Made by a program: the position numbers and the translations under genes
Source: Nocardia mexicana NBRC 108244
GTDB taxonomy: Bacteria; Actinomycetota; Actinomycetes; Mycobacteriales; Mycobacteriaceae
Length of the DNA stretch: 64,000 nt
Direction: 5' to 3'
Assembly (NCBI RefSeq): GCF_001613165.1
Contig: NZ_BDBV01000022.1
Span: 62,001 to 126,000, forward strand
In this document: positions 49,861 to 57,821 of the stretch, piece after piece
How positions within the stretch are numbered: the first letter of the stretch is position 1
How the letters are laid out: each line of letters begins with the position of its first letter
Notes under the pieces: model-generated
Seen by the model: the letters and a program-made list of their open reading frames with translations, nothing else
The model's database searches: none
What the model was told of the DNA's origin: nothing

Positions 49861-49893
49861 GGTGCCTGCGATGGTCGCACCACCGCAGGCACC
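49861..49893. terminator. hairpin between convergent genes
   Basis: GGTGCCTGCG and CGCAGGCACC make a perfect 10-bp stem around a 13-base loop, just after the 2Fe-2S gene and before the convergent membrane-protein gene. No T-run. It may end transcription from both sides. Confidence 0.6.
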
Positions 49894-49908
49894 GTCACGG
49901 TCTGCCTC

Positions 49909-50613
49909 CTAGTCCGCCACGGGATCGGCGACAGCCGGGGCGGGCGCTTTTCGTGCCGCGTACTTCTTGTACAGGAAGAAATACAGCTTCACGTACTGGC
50001 CGACCAGGATCGCGTTGATGATCGTGCCTTCGCGGATGAAGTGCGGGGCGCCGAGGAAGATCAGGCCGATACATGCCGACAGGGCGAGCAGCGTGCAGTC
50101 GAAGACGGTCTTGATATTGCCCCACTTCCGGCCCGTCATCTGCTGAATGGTGTTGACGAACAGGTCGATCGGCATCAGCACCAGGTTGGCGCGGATCATC
50201 AGGAACAGGCCGAATGCCAGCATCGCGTCGGCGAAGAACAGCAGCACGAGGTTGCCCAGGTACGGTTCGACCCTTATCCACTCGGTGAGCATCAGGTTGA
50301 AATCGAGCAGCAGCGCCAGGATCAGCGCCGGAATCATCGACAGCAGATTGCGGCCCTTGAATGCCCTGGGCCTGATCAGAAAGGTCAGCACGAGCATGAT
50401 GACCTCGAGCACGAGGTTGAAATTGCCCTGGCTGAACGGGGGGAGTACCAGCGTCATCGTGCGGGTGAGGCTGCTCTGCGGGGAAATGCCGATTCCGGCT
50501 CTGATGGCCAGGCTGAGGCCGAGCGTCAGGACGTAGATCCCGGCAACGTAGGTGATCCAGCGCCGCACCTTGTTTCCGGTGTCGGCCACTCCCGCGTCTT
50601 TGTCGTGCTGCAT
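49909..50613 (-). CDS. YczE/YitT-like integral membrane protein
   Basis: 234 residues with five or six hydrophobic spans: WITYVAGIYVLTLGLSLAI near residue 20, NLVLEVIMLVLTFLI near 65, LLSMIPALILALLLDF near 90, LGNLVLLFFADAMLAFGLFL near 115, and VFDCTLLALSACIGLIFLGA near 175. The pattern GLSLAIRAGIGISPQSSL and the FVNTIQQMTGRKWGNIKTVFD-like loop resemble the YczE/DUF6198 group of unknown function, seen near nutrient uptake genes. It starts 32 bases downstream of the adenine-deaminase-like gene, so it is probably in the same operon and may move its substrate or product. Confidence 0.75.
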   Translation of the reverse strand: MQHDKDAGVADTGNKVRRWITYVAGIYVLTLGLSLAIRAGIGISPQSSLTRTMTLVLPPFSQGNFNLVLEVIMLVLTFLIRPRAFKGRNLLSMIPALILALLLDFNLMLTEWIRVEPYLGNLVLLFFADAMLAFGLFLMIRANLVLMPIDLFVNTIQQMTGRKWGNIKTVFDCTLLALSACIGLIFLGAPHFIREGTIINAILVGQYVKLYFFLYKKYAARKAPAPAVADPVAD

Positions 50614-50645
50614 AACGGTCGCGTCCCTCGATCTCGGTGGCCGGG

Positions 50646-52409
50646 CTACTTCATGAACCCGAAGCGGTCGAGCGAGATGAACAGCGTCAGGAGTTTGTTG
50701 ACGACCGGTTCGCCCTCGTTGTGGTGGCCCAGCTGCGCCAAGGCGGCGTCGATCGAACGGGTCGCGTCGACGAGTTCGGTGAGGTTCATATCGGCCATCA
50801 CGCCGTAGAAGTCCAGCGGCAGAACCGCTTTCACTCGCTGATCCTCGGTCACGACGCAGCCGCCGACGAGACCGTCCAGCCGCTTCAGGTTCGCGCACAT
50901 CTCGGTGCTGTCGGCGCCGACCACCACGAAGTAGGCCGACGGTGCGGGCCAGAAGGTCGAGACCGCGCCGCGCTCGATCGAAACACCCTGGAACAGCCCG
51001 TTGACCACGTGCCGCGCGCCGTCGGCGTAGCGCTGTACGACGGAGATCCGGTTGAGCCGCACGCCGTCGTATTCGGAAACGACGGCGCCGTCGCGGTACG
51101 GGACCCAGACCTCCTGCGCGAACTTGCGGTGCCCGCGGCCGTACACGTCGAAGAGCAGCACCCTCGCCCGCGTGCCGTCGTCCGAGACCTCGATCGGCAC
51201 GATATCGAGCTGCTCCGCCCGCAGGTCGCCGAGGCCCGGATTCGGCCTCTTGGACAGCACCGAATAGTCGATGCCGACCGGCTCGATCAGCTTGCGGTCC
51301 TTGGCGACGAGCCTGCCGCCCTTGAACACGTAGCGCGGGTTGATCTTCGAAAGACTGTCGGTCAGGACGATATCGGCGAATCGCCCCGGACTCAGCGAAC
51401 CGAGGTCGCGGTCCATATGGAAGGAGCGTGCGGCGTACAGCGTGCCCATCTTGATCGCCGGGATCGGCGGCATGCCCATCTCGATCGCCAGGGAGATCAC
51501 CCAGTCGATGTGGCCCTGCCGCAGCACGCGGTCGACCGAGATGTTGTCGGCGCAGAGCGCGAAGTTCTCGGCGGGCCAGCGGCGTTTCACGATGGCGCGC
51601 AACATGGTTCGAATGACCTCGGGGCTGCCGACGCCGAACTTGATCTGGGTGTTGAGGCCGTAGCGGATGCTCTTCTCGATATCCGCCTCGTTCCACACAT
51701 CGTGGTTGTTGTCGACGCCGATCGCGGGCATGTAGTTCAGCAGCGTGTCCGACAGCGACGTGACACCCCAGTGGCAGTTCACGAATCCCGCGTTCGCGCG
51801 CCCGAGCGCGGACTTGCGGAAGTCGTCGGCGTCGCCGGTCATATAGGACAGGTGCGCCAGCTCCCCGAGCCCGATGACCGGATCCATCCCGAGCATCGCC
51901 TCGGTGACCTCGGGCGAGGTCTTCTTGCCGGGTGCGAAGGCGTAGAGCCGGTAGGGGAGCCTGTCGTGGTCGGTGAACAGCGCCTTGGCGGCGTCGACGG
52001 CGTCCGCGCCCGCCGCACTGGCGAAGTCGAGGGTCTCGCCGAAGACCGTGGTGGTTCCGCTGGGCACGATCGCCTCGCCGAACGCGGCCGGATGCGCCAG
52101 CTGGGATTCGAAGTGCAGGTGCGCGTCGATCAGGCCCGGGATCGCGTACAGACCCTCGCCGTCGAAGGTTTCGCGGAACCGCACGATCGATTCGTCCGGG
52201 TTCAGCGCGATGATGCGCTGGCCGTGCACCAGAAGCGTTCCGGGATAGACGGTTTCGCTGTGCACGTCGAGGATGTTCAGGTTGCGCAGCAGTAGGTCGG
52301 CCTCCTGCTCGCCCTCCAGAATGCCGAAGATCATCCGTACGTGATCGTCCTGGGCGGCCACGTCCGCGGGGTCTGCGAATCGGGCGGTCGTCGAAACCTG
52401 TTGGGTCAT
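50646..52409 (-). CDS. adenine-deaminase-like amidohydrolase
   Basis: 587 residues, the usual length of bacterial adenine deaminase (Ade). Seen: PGLIDAHLHFESQLAHPAAF near residue 80, whose His-x-His and Glu are typical of Ade, PSGTTTVFGETLDFAS near 105, NCHWGVTSLSD near 195, and ALCADNISVDRVLRQGHIDW near 270. IPAIKMGTLYAARSFHMDRD then GSLSPGRFADIVL near 315, and an Ade C-terminal domain follow. Several Ade landmarks are altered (the DPHE motif reads FGETLD), so the substrate may not be adenine. It is transcribed divergently from a LysR gene that probably controls it. Confidence 0.85.
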   Translation of the reverse strand: MTQQVSTTARFADPADVAAQDDHVRMIFGILEGEQEADLLLRNLNILDVHSETVYPGTLLVHGQRIIALNPDESIVRFRETFDGEGLYAIPGLIDAHLHFESQLAHPAAFGEAIVPSGTTTVFGETLDFASAAGADAVDAAKALFTDHDRLPYRLYAFAPGKKTSPEVTEAMLGMDPVIGLGELAHLSYMTGDADDFRKSALGRANAGFVNCHWGVTSLSDTLLNYMPAIGVDNNHDVWNEADIEKSIRYGLNTQIKFGVGSPEVIRTMLRAIVKRRWPAENFALCADNISVDRVLRQGHIDWVISLAIEMGMPPIPAIKMGTLYAARSFHMDRDLGSLSPGRFADIVLTDSLSKINPRYVFKGGRLVAKDRKLIEPVGIDYSVLSKRPNPGLGDLRAEQLDIVPIEVSDDGTRARVLLFDVYGRGHRKFAQEVWVPYRDGAVVSEYDGVRLNRISVVQRYADGARHVVNGLFQGVSIERGAVSTFWPAPSAYFVVVGADSTEMCANLKRLDGLVGGCVVTEDQRVKAVLPLDFYGVMADMNLTELVDATRSIDAALAQLGHHNEGEPVVNKLLTLFISLDRFGFMK

Positions 52410-52429
52410 GGCGGTCCTCACGTCGAAGT

Positions 52430-52444
52430 TTCCATTCGATGGAA
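52430..52444. promoter_or_regulatory. palindrome TTCCAT-TCG-ATGGAA, putative LysR site
   Basis: Perfect 6-bp arms with three-base centre, 21 bases before the adenine-deaminase-like gene and 92 before the LysR gene. ATCGGTACCGTT, with an inner CGGTACCG palindrome, follows at 52449. The divergent arrangement fits a LysR-controlled promoter. Confidence 0.5.
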
Positions 52445-52535
52445 CGGGATCGGTACCGTTGCTGACAAGCATCCGTTTTTGCACAACCTGTACTCTTTTT
52501 TCGAACACTCGGAAATATGGGAACGGAGGCCCGCG

Positions 52536-53450
52536 GTGCTCCACTCGCGATTGCTCGAGTACATCGACGAGGTGGCGCGGCTCGGGTCCATCCGCGCGGC
52601 GGGCGCCCGGCTGCACGTCGCCCCGTCCGCGATCAACCGCCAGATCCTGCTCCTCGAGGCCGAACTCGAGCAGCCGCTGTTCGAGCGCCTGCCCCGCGGT
52701 ATGCGCCCGACCCCCGCGGGGGAGGCGCTGCTCGCGCACATCCGGCGGACGCTGCGGCAATACCGCGAGACGGTCGCGGACATCCGCGATCTGCAGGCCG
52801 TCGGCAGCGGCGAGGTCGTGATCGCCACGATGACCGGTCTGGCCAGCGGTGTCGTCGCCACCGCCGCGGCGACGTTCCGCGCCCGGCACCCGCGGGTCCG
52901 GATATCGATCCGCACCATGACGACCCTGGACATCCTGCGGGCGGTGGAGAACAGCGAGGCCGACCTCGGGCTCGGGTTCAACATCCCGTCCTCGGCGCAG
53001 CTCGAGGTCCGCTGGCAGATGAACACGCGGCTCGGAGTCGTTGTCTCCCCGCATCATCCGCTGGCCCGCATGGATGCGATTCCGCTCGCGCAGTGCACGC
53101 CGTATCCGCTGATCTTCGCCGATCGCTCCATGGTGATCCACGGCATCGTCGCCGAGGCGTTCGCCAAGGCCGGTCTCGACATCCAACCGGCCTTCCATAC
53201 CAACTCGATCGAGACGATGAAACGCCTCGCCACCTCGGGCGAGGCCATCGCCTTCCTCAGCGAGTTCGACATCGCCGAGGAACTGCGGGACGGCCGCCTG
53301 GCCTTTCGCCAGGTCCGAGACGCCTTCAGCAACAACATCGTTTCTCTGGTGCGCCGGGAGAAACACGGCCACGGGCTGGCCGATTTCCTGCTCGCCGACG
53401 AGATCGTGGCCGCGCTGCAGCCCGGAGAGCAGGCATTCGGCTCAGCGTGA
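52536..53450 (+). CDS. LysR family transcriptional regulator
   Basis: 304 residues from a GTG with CGGAGG six bases upstream; the frame is open further upstream but without similarity. The N-terminal helix-turn-helix is RLLEYIDEVARLGSIRAAGA, then VAPSAINRQILLLEAELEQP. The periplasmic-binding-like effector domain from residue 90 shows GEVVIATMTGLASGVVATAA and VSPHHPLARMDAIPLAQ near 170. It most likely activates the divergent adenine-deaminase-like operon in response to its substrate, and may repress itself. Confidence 0.92.
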   Translation: MLHSRLLEYIDEVARLGSIRAAGARLHVAPSAINRQILLLEAELEQPLFERLPRGMRPTPAGEALLAHIRRTLRQYRETVADIRDLQAVGSGEVVIATMTGLASGVVATAAATFRARHPRVRISIRTMTTLDILRAVENSEADLGLGFNIPSSAQLEVRWQMNTRLGVVVSPHHPLARMDAIPLAQCTPYPLIFADRSMVIHGIVAEAFAKAGLDIQPAFHTNSIETMKRLATSGEAIAFLSEFDIAEELRDGRLAFRQVRDAFSNNIVSLVRREKHGHGLADFLLADEIVAALQPGEQAFGSA

Positions 53451-53636
53451 TTCCAATGTCGGTCTCGGGGTGCCGGGTGGCGTAATGGCGGAAATCACGG
53501 TGATTCGAGCAGGATGCGCGGCCCGCCGGGCGGCGGATAGCTTGCGCCGTCCTTGACGCCCGGCGGCGACCGCCCGAGCCCACCGAACCCTGCCTTTACA
53601 GTCGTCACCGCAGGTCAACGGCGGAAGGGAGATGAG

Positions 53637-54398
53637 GTGACGTCGCAAACGGCGCCGCGCGGCATCCGCCGCGCCGACCGAGCCCGGCAGGTGGCCGATG
53701 TGCTGCGCCAGCAGATACACACCGGCACCTTCGATACCGCACTGCCCGGCGAATCCGATCTGGCGGCCGAATTCACGGTGTCGCGCAATACGGTTCGCGA
53801 CGCGCTGGCCCTGCTCCGGGACGAGGGCCTGATCGAACGCGCTCCGAAGGTGGGAACCCATGTGGCACAGCGGAAGTACGACCACGGCCTGGATGCGCTG
53901 CGGGGGTTGAAGGAGACCCTGCGCGGCCACGGCGAGGTGCGCAACGAGGTGCGTGCCGCCCGCCGGATCACCCCGCCACCGGCGGTCGCACGCCGACTGC
54001 GGCTGGAACCCGGCGAACCCGCGGTCTACCTCGAGCGGCTGCGCTTCCTCGGCGATCTGCCGCTGAGCCTGGATCTCACCTACCTGGTCCCGGATATCGG
54101 CGACGAGGTGATCGCCCGCGACCTCGAGAGCAACGACATCTTCGCGCTCATCGAAGAGCTGGGCGGACGCCCCCTGGGTTCGGCGGACGTGGCGCTGGAG
54201 GCCATCACCGCCGACGCGCACTCGGCCGCGACCCTGCAGATACCCGAGGGCGGCGCGCTGCTGCTGCTCGAACGACTCACGAAACTCGAGGACGGCCGCC
54301 CGGTCGACCTCGAGTACATCCGGCTGCGCGGTGATCGAATCACCATGCGCGGCAGCCTTGTCCGCCCGATCGACAGCCCCGATTGGAGGTTGATCTGA
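53637..54398 (+). CDS. GntR family regulator with UTRA domain (HutC type)
   Basis: 253 residues from a GTG. The winged helix contains ARQVADVLRQQIHTGTFDTA, then ESDLAAEFTVSRNTVRDALA near residue 45. The UTRA ligand domain from about 95 has PGEPAVYLERLRFLGDLPLS and VDLEYIRLRGDRITMRGSL near 225. The HutC type responds to small molecules such as sugars or amino-acid derivatives. It is the first gene of a six-gene unit: the ferredoxin gene starts at the base after its stop, so regulator and pathway are co-transcribed. Confidence 0.9.
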   Translation: MTSQTAPRGIRRADRARQVADVLRQQIHTGTFDTALPGESDLAAEFTVSRNTVRDALALLRDEGLIERAPKVGTHVAQRKYDHGLDALRGLKETLRGHGEVRNEVRAARRITPPPAVARRLRLEPGEPAVYLERLRFLGDLPLSLDLTYLVPDIGDEVIARDLESNDIFALIEELGGRPLGSADVALEAITADAHSAATLQIPEGGALLLLERLTKLEDGRPVDLEYIRLRGDRITMRGSLVRPIDSPDWRLI

Positions 54399-54626
54399 AT
54401 GGCTCTGGTCAATCAGCGCGCCGACGTTCCCGTGACGATCGACGAATCGCTGTGCATCGAGGGATGCACGCTGTGCGTGGAGATCTGCCCGCTCGATTCG
54501 CTCGCGATCAATCCGGACAACGGCAAGGCGTTCATGCACGTCGACGAGTGCTGGTACTGCGGCCCGTGCGCGGCGCGCTGTCCCACCGGCGCCGTCACCG
54601 TGAACATGCCCTATCTGCTGCGCTGA
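54399..54626 (+). CDS. 2[4Fe-4S] ferredoxin, AprB-like
   Basis: 75 residues. Two complete cluster motifs: CIEGCTLCVEICPLDSLAI near residue 23 and CWYCGPCAARCPTGAVTV near 51. The Trp-Tyr-Cys-Gly-Pro-Cys signature and the end NMPYLL are those of the beta subunit of adenylylsulfate reductase (AprB) and of the short ferredoxins paired with AprA/SdhA-like flavoproteins. Such a flavoprotein is encoded downstream at 57822, with an ABC transporter between, so I infer an AprAB-like complex in the cytoplasm that oxidises or reduces the transported compound. The gene starts immediately after the regulator stop. Confidence 0.92.
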   Translation: MALVNQRADVPVTIDESLCIEGCTLCVEICPLDSLAINPDNGKAFMHVDECWYCGPCAARCPTGAVTVNMPYLLR

Positions 54627-54635
54627 GGAATTCCC

Positions 54636-56063
54636 ATGAGATACCGCCGTGCCCGCCTCACCGCGGTGGCCGCGATCGTCGCGCTCACCGCCGCGGGCTG
54701 CTCGCTGGAGCAGGCCGCCACCGGTGACACCGTCAAGGTCGTCGTCGGCTACCAATCGAAAACCATCAACACGGTGACGGCCGGAACCCTGTTGCGGGCG
54801 AAGGGTTTTCTGGAACAGCGCCTGGCTCGGCTGACCGCGTCCGGCGGTAAGAAGTACCAGGTCGAGTGGCAGGACTACGACACCGGCGCGCCGATCACCG
54901 CGCAGATGGTGGCGGAGAAGATCGATATCGGGTCGATGGGCGACTATCCGCTGCTGATCAACGGGTCCCGGACACAGGCGAACGAGCGGTCGCGCACCGA
55001 ATTCGTCTCCGTGACCGGGTATCAGCCCCGGGGCTCGCTGAACATGATCGTGGTCGACCGGGATTCGCCGGTCCAGTCGGTGCGGGACCTGTCCGGCCGG
55101 AAGGTGTCCTCCAGCGTCGGATCCGCCGGCGACGGCCTGCTGCGGCAGGCGTTGAACCGTGCGGGAATCGATCCGGAGTCCGGCGTCGAGGTGCTCAATC
55201 AGCAGCCGCAGATCGGTGCTTCGGCCTTGGAATCCGGTCAGGTCGAGGCGCTTTCGCAGTTCGTGGCATGGCCGGGGCTGCTGGTGTTCCAGGACAAGGC
55301 GAAGCTGCTGCTCGACGGCGCGGAGCTGAACGTGCCGACCTTCCACGGTGTCGTCGCGCGGCGCGACTATTCCCGGCAGCATCCGGAGGTGCTCGACGCC
55401 TTCCTGCAGGCGCAGCTGGATGCCACCGAATTCGTGCACCGGCAGCCGTTGGAGGCGGCGAAACTGGTAGCGGAGGGCTCGGGTCTGCCGCAGGAGGTCG
55501 TCTATCTCTACAACGGTCCCGGCGGCACCTCGTTCGATACCTCGCTGAAGCCGCAGCTGATCCAGGCGCTCGAAGGCGATGTGCCGTACCTGAAGTCGAT
55601 CGGCGACTTCGCCGACCTGGACATCGACGGATTCGTCAACGATGCGCCGCTGCGCAAGGCGTTCGCCGACCGCGGCGCCGACTACGACGCGGCGGCGGGC
55701 GCTCTCGGCAATCCCGCGCCGATCACCGGGACGGACCCGGTATCCGGCCGGGCCGTGCGCGATCCGGCCCTGGCGAGCGAGCTGTGGGTCGACGGTCAGG
55801 CCGCCACCCAGGCCGCATCCGATCCCACCGGGCTGCTGCGCGCGGTGAAACAGGCTCGTGCCCAAGGCAAGACGGTGCGTGCCGCCTACGTTCCCGATGC
55901 AGAACTCGGGACGCGCTGGTTCGCCGACAAGGCGCAGTGGGTACGCGACGGCGAGACCTACCTCCCGTTCACGACACCCGCTGGCGCGCAACGCTATCTG
56001 ACCGCGCACCCCGGCTCGGCGCTGACGTCCTACGAACAGGCGATCGGGGAGGTGCGGTCGTGA
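54636..56063 (+). CDS. ABC transporter substrate-binding lipoprotein (SsuA/NrtA type) with NosL-like tail
   Basis: 475 residues; the family is usually 320-350. A lipoprotein signal is seen, with the lipobox LTAAGC at residues 17-22. The binding-protein body shows VKVVVGYQSKTINTVTAGTL at 33, MVAEKIDIGSMGDYPLLING near 90, DLSGRKVSSSVGSAGDGLL near 155 and AQLDATEFVHRQPLEAAKLV near 265, typical of nitrate/sulfonate/taurine receptors. Residues about 395-475 (VRAAYVPDAELGTRWFADKA, PFTTPAGAQRYLTAHPG) look like the C-terminal part of NosL copper-binding proteins. It is anchored outside the membrane and delivers substrate to the permease, whose GTG overlaps its stop (GTGA). Confidence 0.88.
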   Translation: MRYRRARLTAVAAIVALTAAGCSLEQAATGDTVKVVVGYQSKTINTVTAGTLLRAKGFLEQRLARLTASGGKKYQVEWQDYDTGAPITAQMVAEKIDIGSMGDYPLLINGSRTQANERSRTEFVSVTGYQPRGSLNMIVVDRDSPVQSVRDLSGRKVSSSVGSAGDGLLRQALNRAGIDPESGVEVLNQQPQIGASALESGQVEALSQFVAWPGLLVFQDKAKLLLDGAELNVPTFHGVVARRDYSRQHPEVLDAFLQAQLDATEFVHRQPLEAAKLVAEGSGLPQEVVYLYNGPGGTSFDTSLKPQLIQALEGDVPYLKSIGDFADLDIDGFVNDAPLRKAFADRGADYDAAAGALGNPAPITGTDPVSGRAVRDPALASELWVDGQAATQAASDPTGLLRAVKQARAQGKTVRAAYVPDAELGTRWFADKAQWVRDGETYLPFTTPAGAQRYLTAHPGSALTSYEQAIGEVRS

Positions 56064-57031
56064 CGACGGCAGACAGTGCGGCGGTGCGGGCAGCCCGATC
56101 CGACAGTCAGCCCGGCGCGCTCGCCGTAAGCGCAGGGGGCTCGCTCGATCCGAGGGTCAGCGAGCGCGTGAGTACGACGAGTGGTGTCCTCGATTCCGCG
56201 ACCTCGACCGCAATCGAACAGGATACCCCGGCGCGAAGCATGGGTACCGCCGCGGGATGGCGTTCCCGAATCATCCGCATCCTGTCCGTCCTGGTGGCCA
56301 TCGCTGCGTGGCAACTGCTGACCGCCAACCACATTCGGCTCTGGGTACGGTTCGACACATTGCCGACGGTCACGCAGACACTCGGCGCGCTGCAGCGGCA
56401 GTGGGGCACCGAAACCTACTGGCTGGATCTGGGGCAGTCGCTGATCCGCATCCTCAGCGGCTTCGCGCTGGCCGGGTTGCTCGGCGTGGCCACCGGTGTG
56501 GCACTGGGGCGTTCGCGGCTGTTCGCGGACGTCGTCGGCCCGCTGACCGAACTGGCCCGGCCGATCCCGGCGATCGCGATCGTGCCGGTGGCCATCCTGC
56601 TGTTCCCGACCGACGAGGCCGGAATCGTGTTCATCACGTTCCTGGCCGCCTACTTCCCGATCATGGTCAGCACTCGGCACGCGGTGCGGGCGCTGCCGAC
56701 GATCTGGGAGGATTCGGTCCGCACCCAGGGCGGCGGCCGCTGGGCCGTGCTCGTGCGGGTCGTCCTGCCGGGCAGCCTGCCCGGCGTATTCGGCGGGCTG
56801 TCGGTCGGCGTCGGGGTGGCGTGGATCTGCGTCGTCTCGGCCGAAATGATCTCCGGGCGTCTGGGTGTCGGCTACCGGACGTGGCAGGCCTACACGATCG
56901 TGGACTATCCGTCGGTCTTCGTCGGCATCATCACCATCGGCGTGCTGGGCTTCGCCACCTCGGCGGCGGTGGAGCTGCTGGGCAGGCGATGCACCCGCTG
57001 GCTCCCGCGCGTCTCGGAGGTGGCACGATGA
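56060..57031 (+). CDS. ABC transporter permease (SsuC/NrtB type)
   Basis: 323 residues from the overlapping GTG. A polar N-terminal extension of about 65 residues precedes the first membrane span IIRILSVLVAIAAWQLLTA. Further spans include FALAGLLGVATGVALGRSRL near residue 135 and IAIVPVAILLFPTDEAGIVF near 172. The cytoplasmic coupling motif lies around EDSVRTQGGGRWAVLVRVVLP near 215 (Glu-Ala-Ala-x3-Gly-like). AVELLGRRCTRWLP ends the protein. The extension has unusual serine/threonine-rich composition, and a later ATG (MGTAAG) at about 56240 could be the true start. It forms the membrane part of the transporter with the genes on both sides. Confidence 0.9.
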   Translation: MTTADSAAVRAARSDSQPGALAVSAGGSLDPRVSERVSTTSGVLDSATSTAIEQDTPARSMGTAAGWRSRIIRILSVLVAIAAWQLLTANHIRLWVRFDTLPTVTQTLGALQRQWGTETYWLDLGQSLIRILSGFALAGLLGVATGVALGRSRLFADVVGPLTELARPIPAIAIVPVAILLFPTDEAGIVFITFLAAYFPIMVSTRHAVRALPTIWEDSVRTQGGGRWAVLVRVVLPGSLPGVFGGLSVGVGVAWICVVSAEMISGRLGVGYRTWQAYTIVDYPSVFVGIITIGVLGFATSAAVELLGRRCTRWLPRVSEVAR

Positions 57032-57798
57032 CCGAAAGTGGCAGCGCGGCAATGGGTCTGCGTCTGGATCGGGTCGAACTGGCGTATGCCGGAACGCCGG
57101 TCGTCCAGGAGCTGACATTGGATATCCGCCAGGGTGAGATCCTGGTCCTGACCGGACCTTCGGGCTGCGGCAAATCGAGCGTGCTGCGGGCCCTGGCGGG
57201 ACTGCTGCGCCCGGCGGCGGGACGTGTGCTCGCCGACGACGCCGACATCTCCGGCCCGTCCCGCGACCGCGCCATGGTGTTCCAGGACAACGCGCTGCTG
57301 CCGTGGCGCACCGTCCGCGCCAATATCGACCTGGCCCTGAAGCTGCGCGGCGAACCACGCGCCGGGCGCCGGGCGCGCGCCGAGCGCTGGATCGACGAGG
57401 TCGGCCTGACCGGTTTCGGCGACTACCTGCCCAAGAATCTGTCCGGCGGCATGCGCCAGCGCGTGCAGCTGGCGCGCGGTCTGGCGGGCGCGCCGCGAGC
57501 GGTTCTGATGGATGAGCCGTTCGGCGCGCTCGACGCCCCGACCCGCGCCACCATGCAGCGCCTGCTGGTCGACACCCTGCGGGCGCATCCGGCGACGGTC
57601 GTGTTCGTCACCCACGACGTGGACGAGGCGCTGCTGCTCGGCGACCGGATCGCGGTCCTCGGCCGCGCCGCGCGACCGCTGCGTGCCCTGTTCGATGTGC
57701 CGCGCCCGCGTGAGACGAATGTCGACCGCTCGGCGGTGTGTTCGGAAATCATTGCCGCCCTGGACTATTCGGGCGATTTCTCCGTGTCCGCGGCCTGA
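57028..57798 (+). CDS. ABC transporter ATP-binding protein (SsuB/NrtD type)
   Basis: 256 residues. All nucleotide-binding motifs are present: Walker A LTGPSGCGKSSVLRALAG near residue 42, Q-loop MVFQDNALLPWRTV near 85, signature NLSGGMRQRVQLARGLAG near 135, Walker B RAVLMDEPFGALDAPTR near 155, and H-loop VVFVTHDVDEALLL near 190. PWRTV after the Q-loop is typical of the nitrate/sulfonate/taurine importers. The start overlaps the permease stop by four bases. Confidence 0.95.
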   Translation: MTESGSAAMGLRLDRVELAYAGTPVVQELTLDIRQGEILVLTGPSGCGKSSVLRALAGLLRPAAGRVLADDADISGPSRDRAMVFQDNALLPWRTVRANIDLALKLRGEPRAGRRARAERWIDEVGLTGFGDYLPKNLSGGMRQRVQLARGLAGAPRAVLMDEPFGALDAPTRATMQRLLVDTLRAHPATVVFVTHDVDEALLLGDRIAVLGRAARPLRALFDVPRPRETNVDRSAVCSEIIAALDYSGDFSVSAA

Positions 57799-57821
57799 CC
57801 TTTCCCAGGAGCGTTGTGCTG

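Noticed and set aside
46005..49898. Leftward open frame of about 1297 codons across the Mo hydroxylase genes
   Set aside because: Only its last 260 codons encode the GntR protein; the rest is the antisense of the Mo and 2Fe-2S subunits, a common effect of high GC at third positions.
53442..56009. Leftward open frame of 855 codons
   Set aside because: Mirror of the GntR, ferredoxin and binding-protein genes, all of which have clear domains on the + strand.
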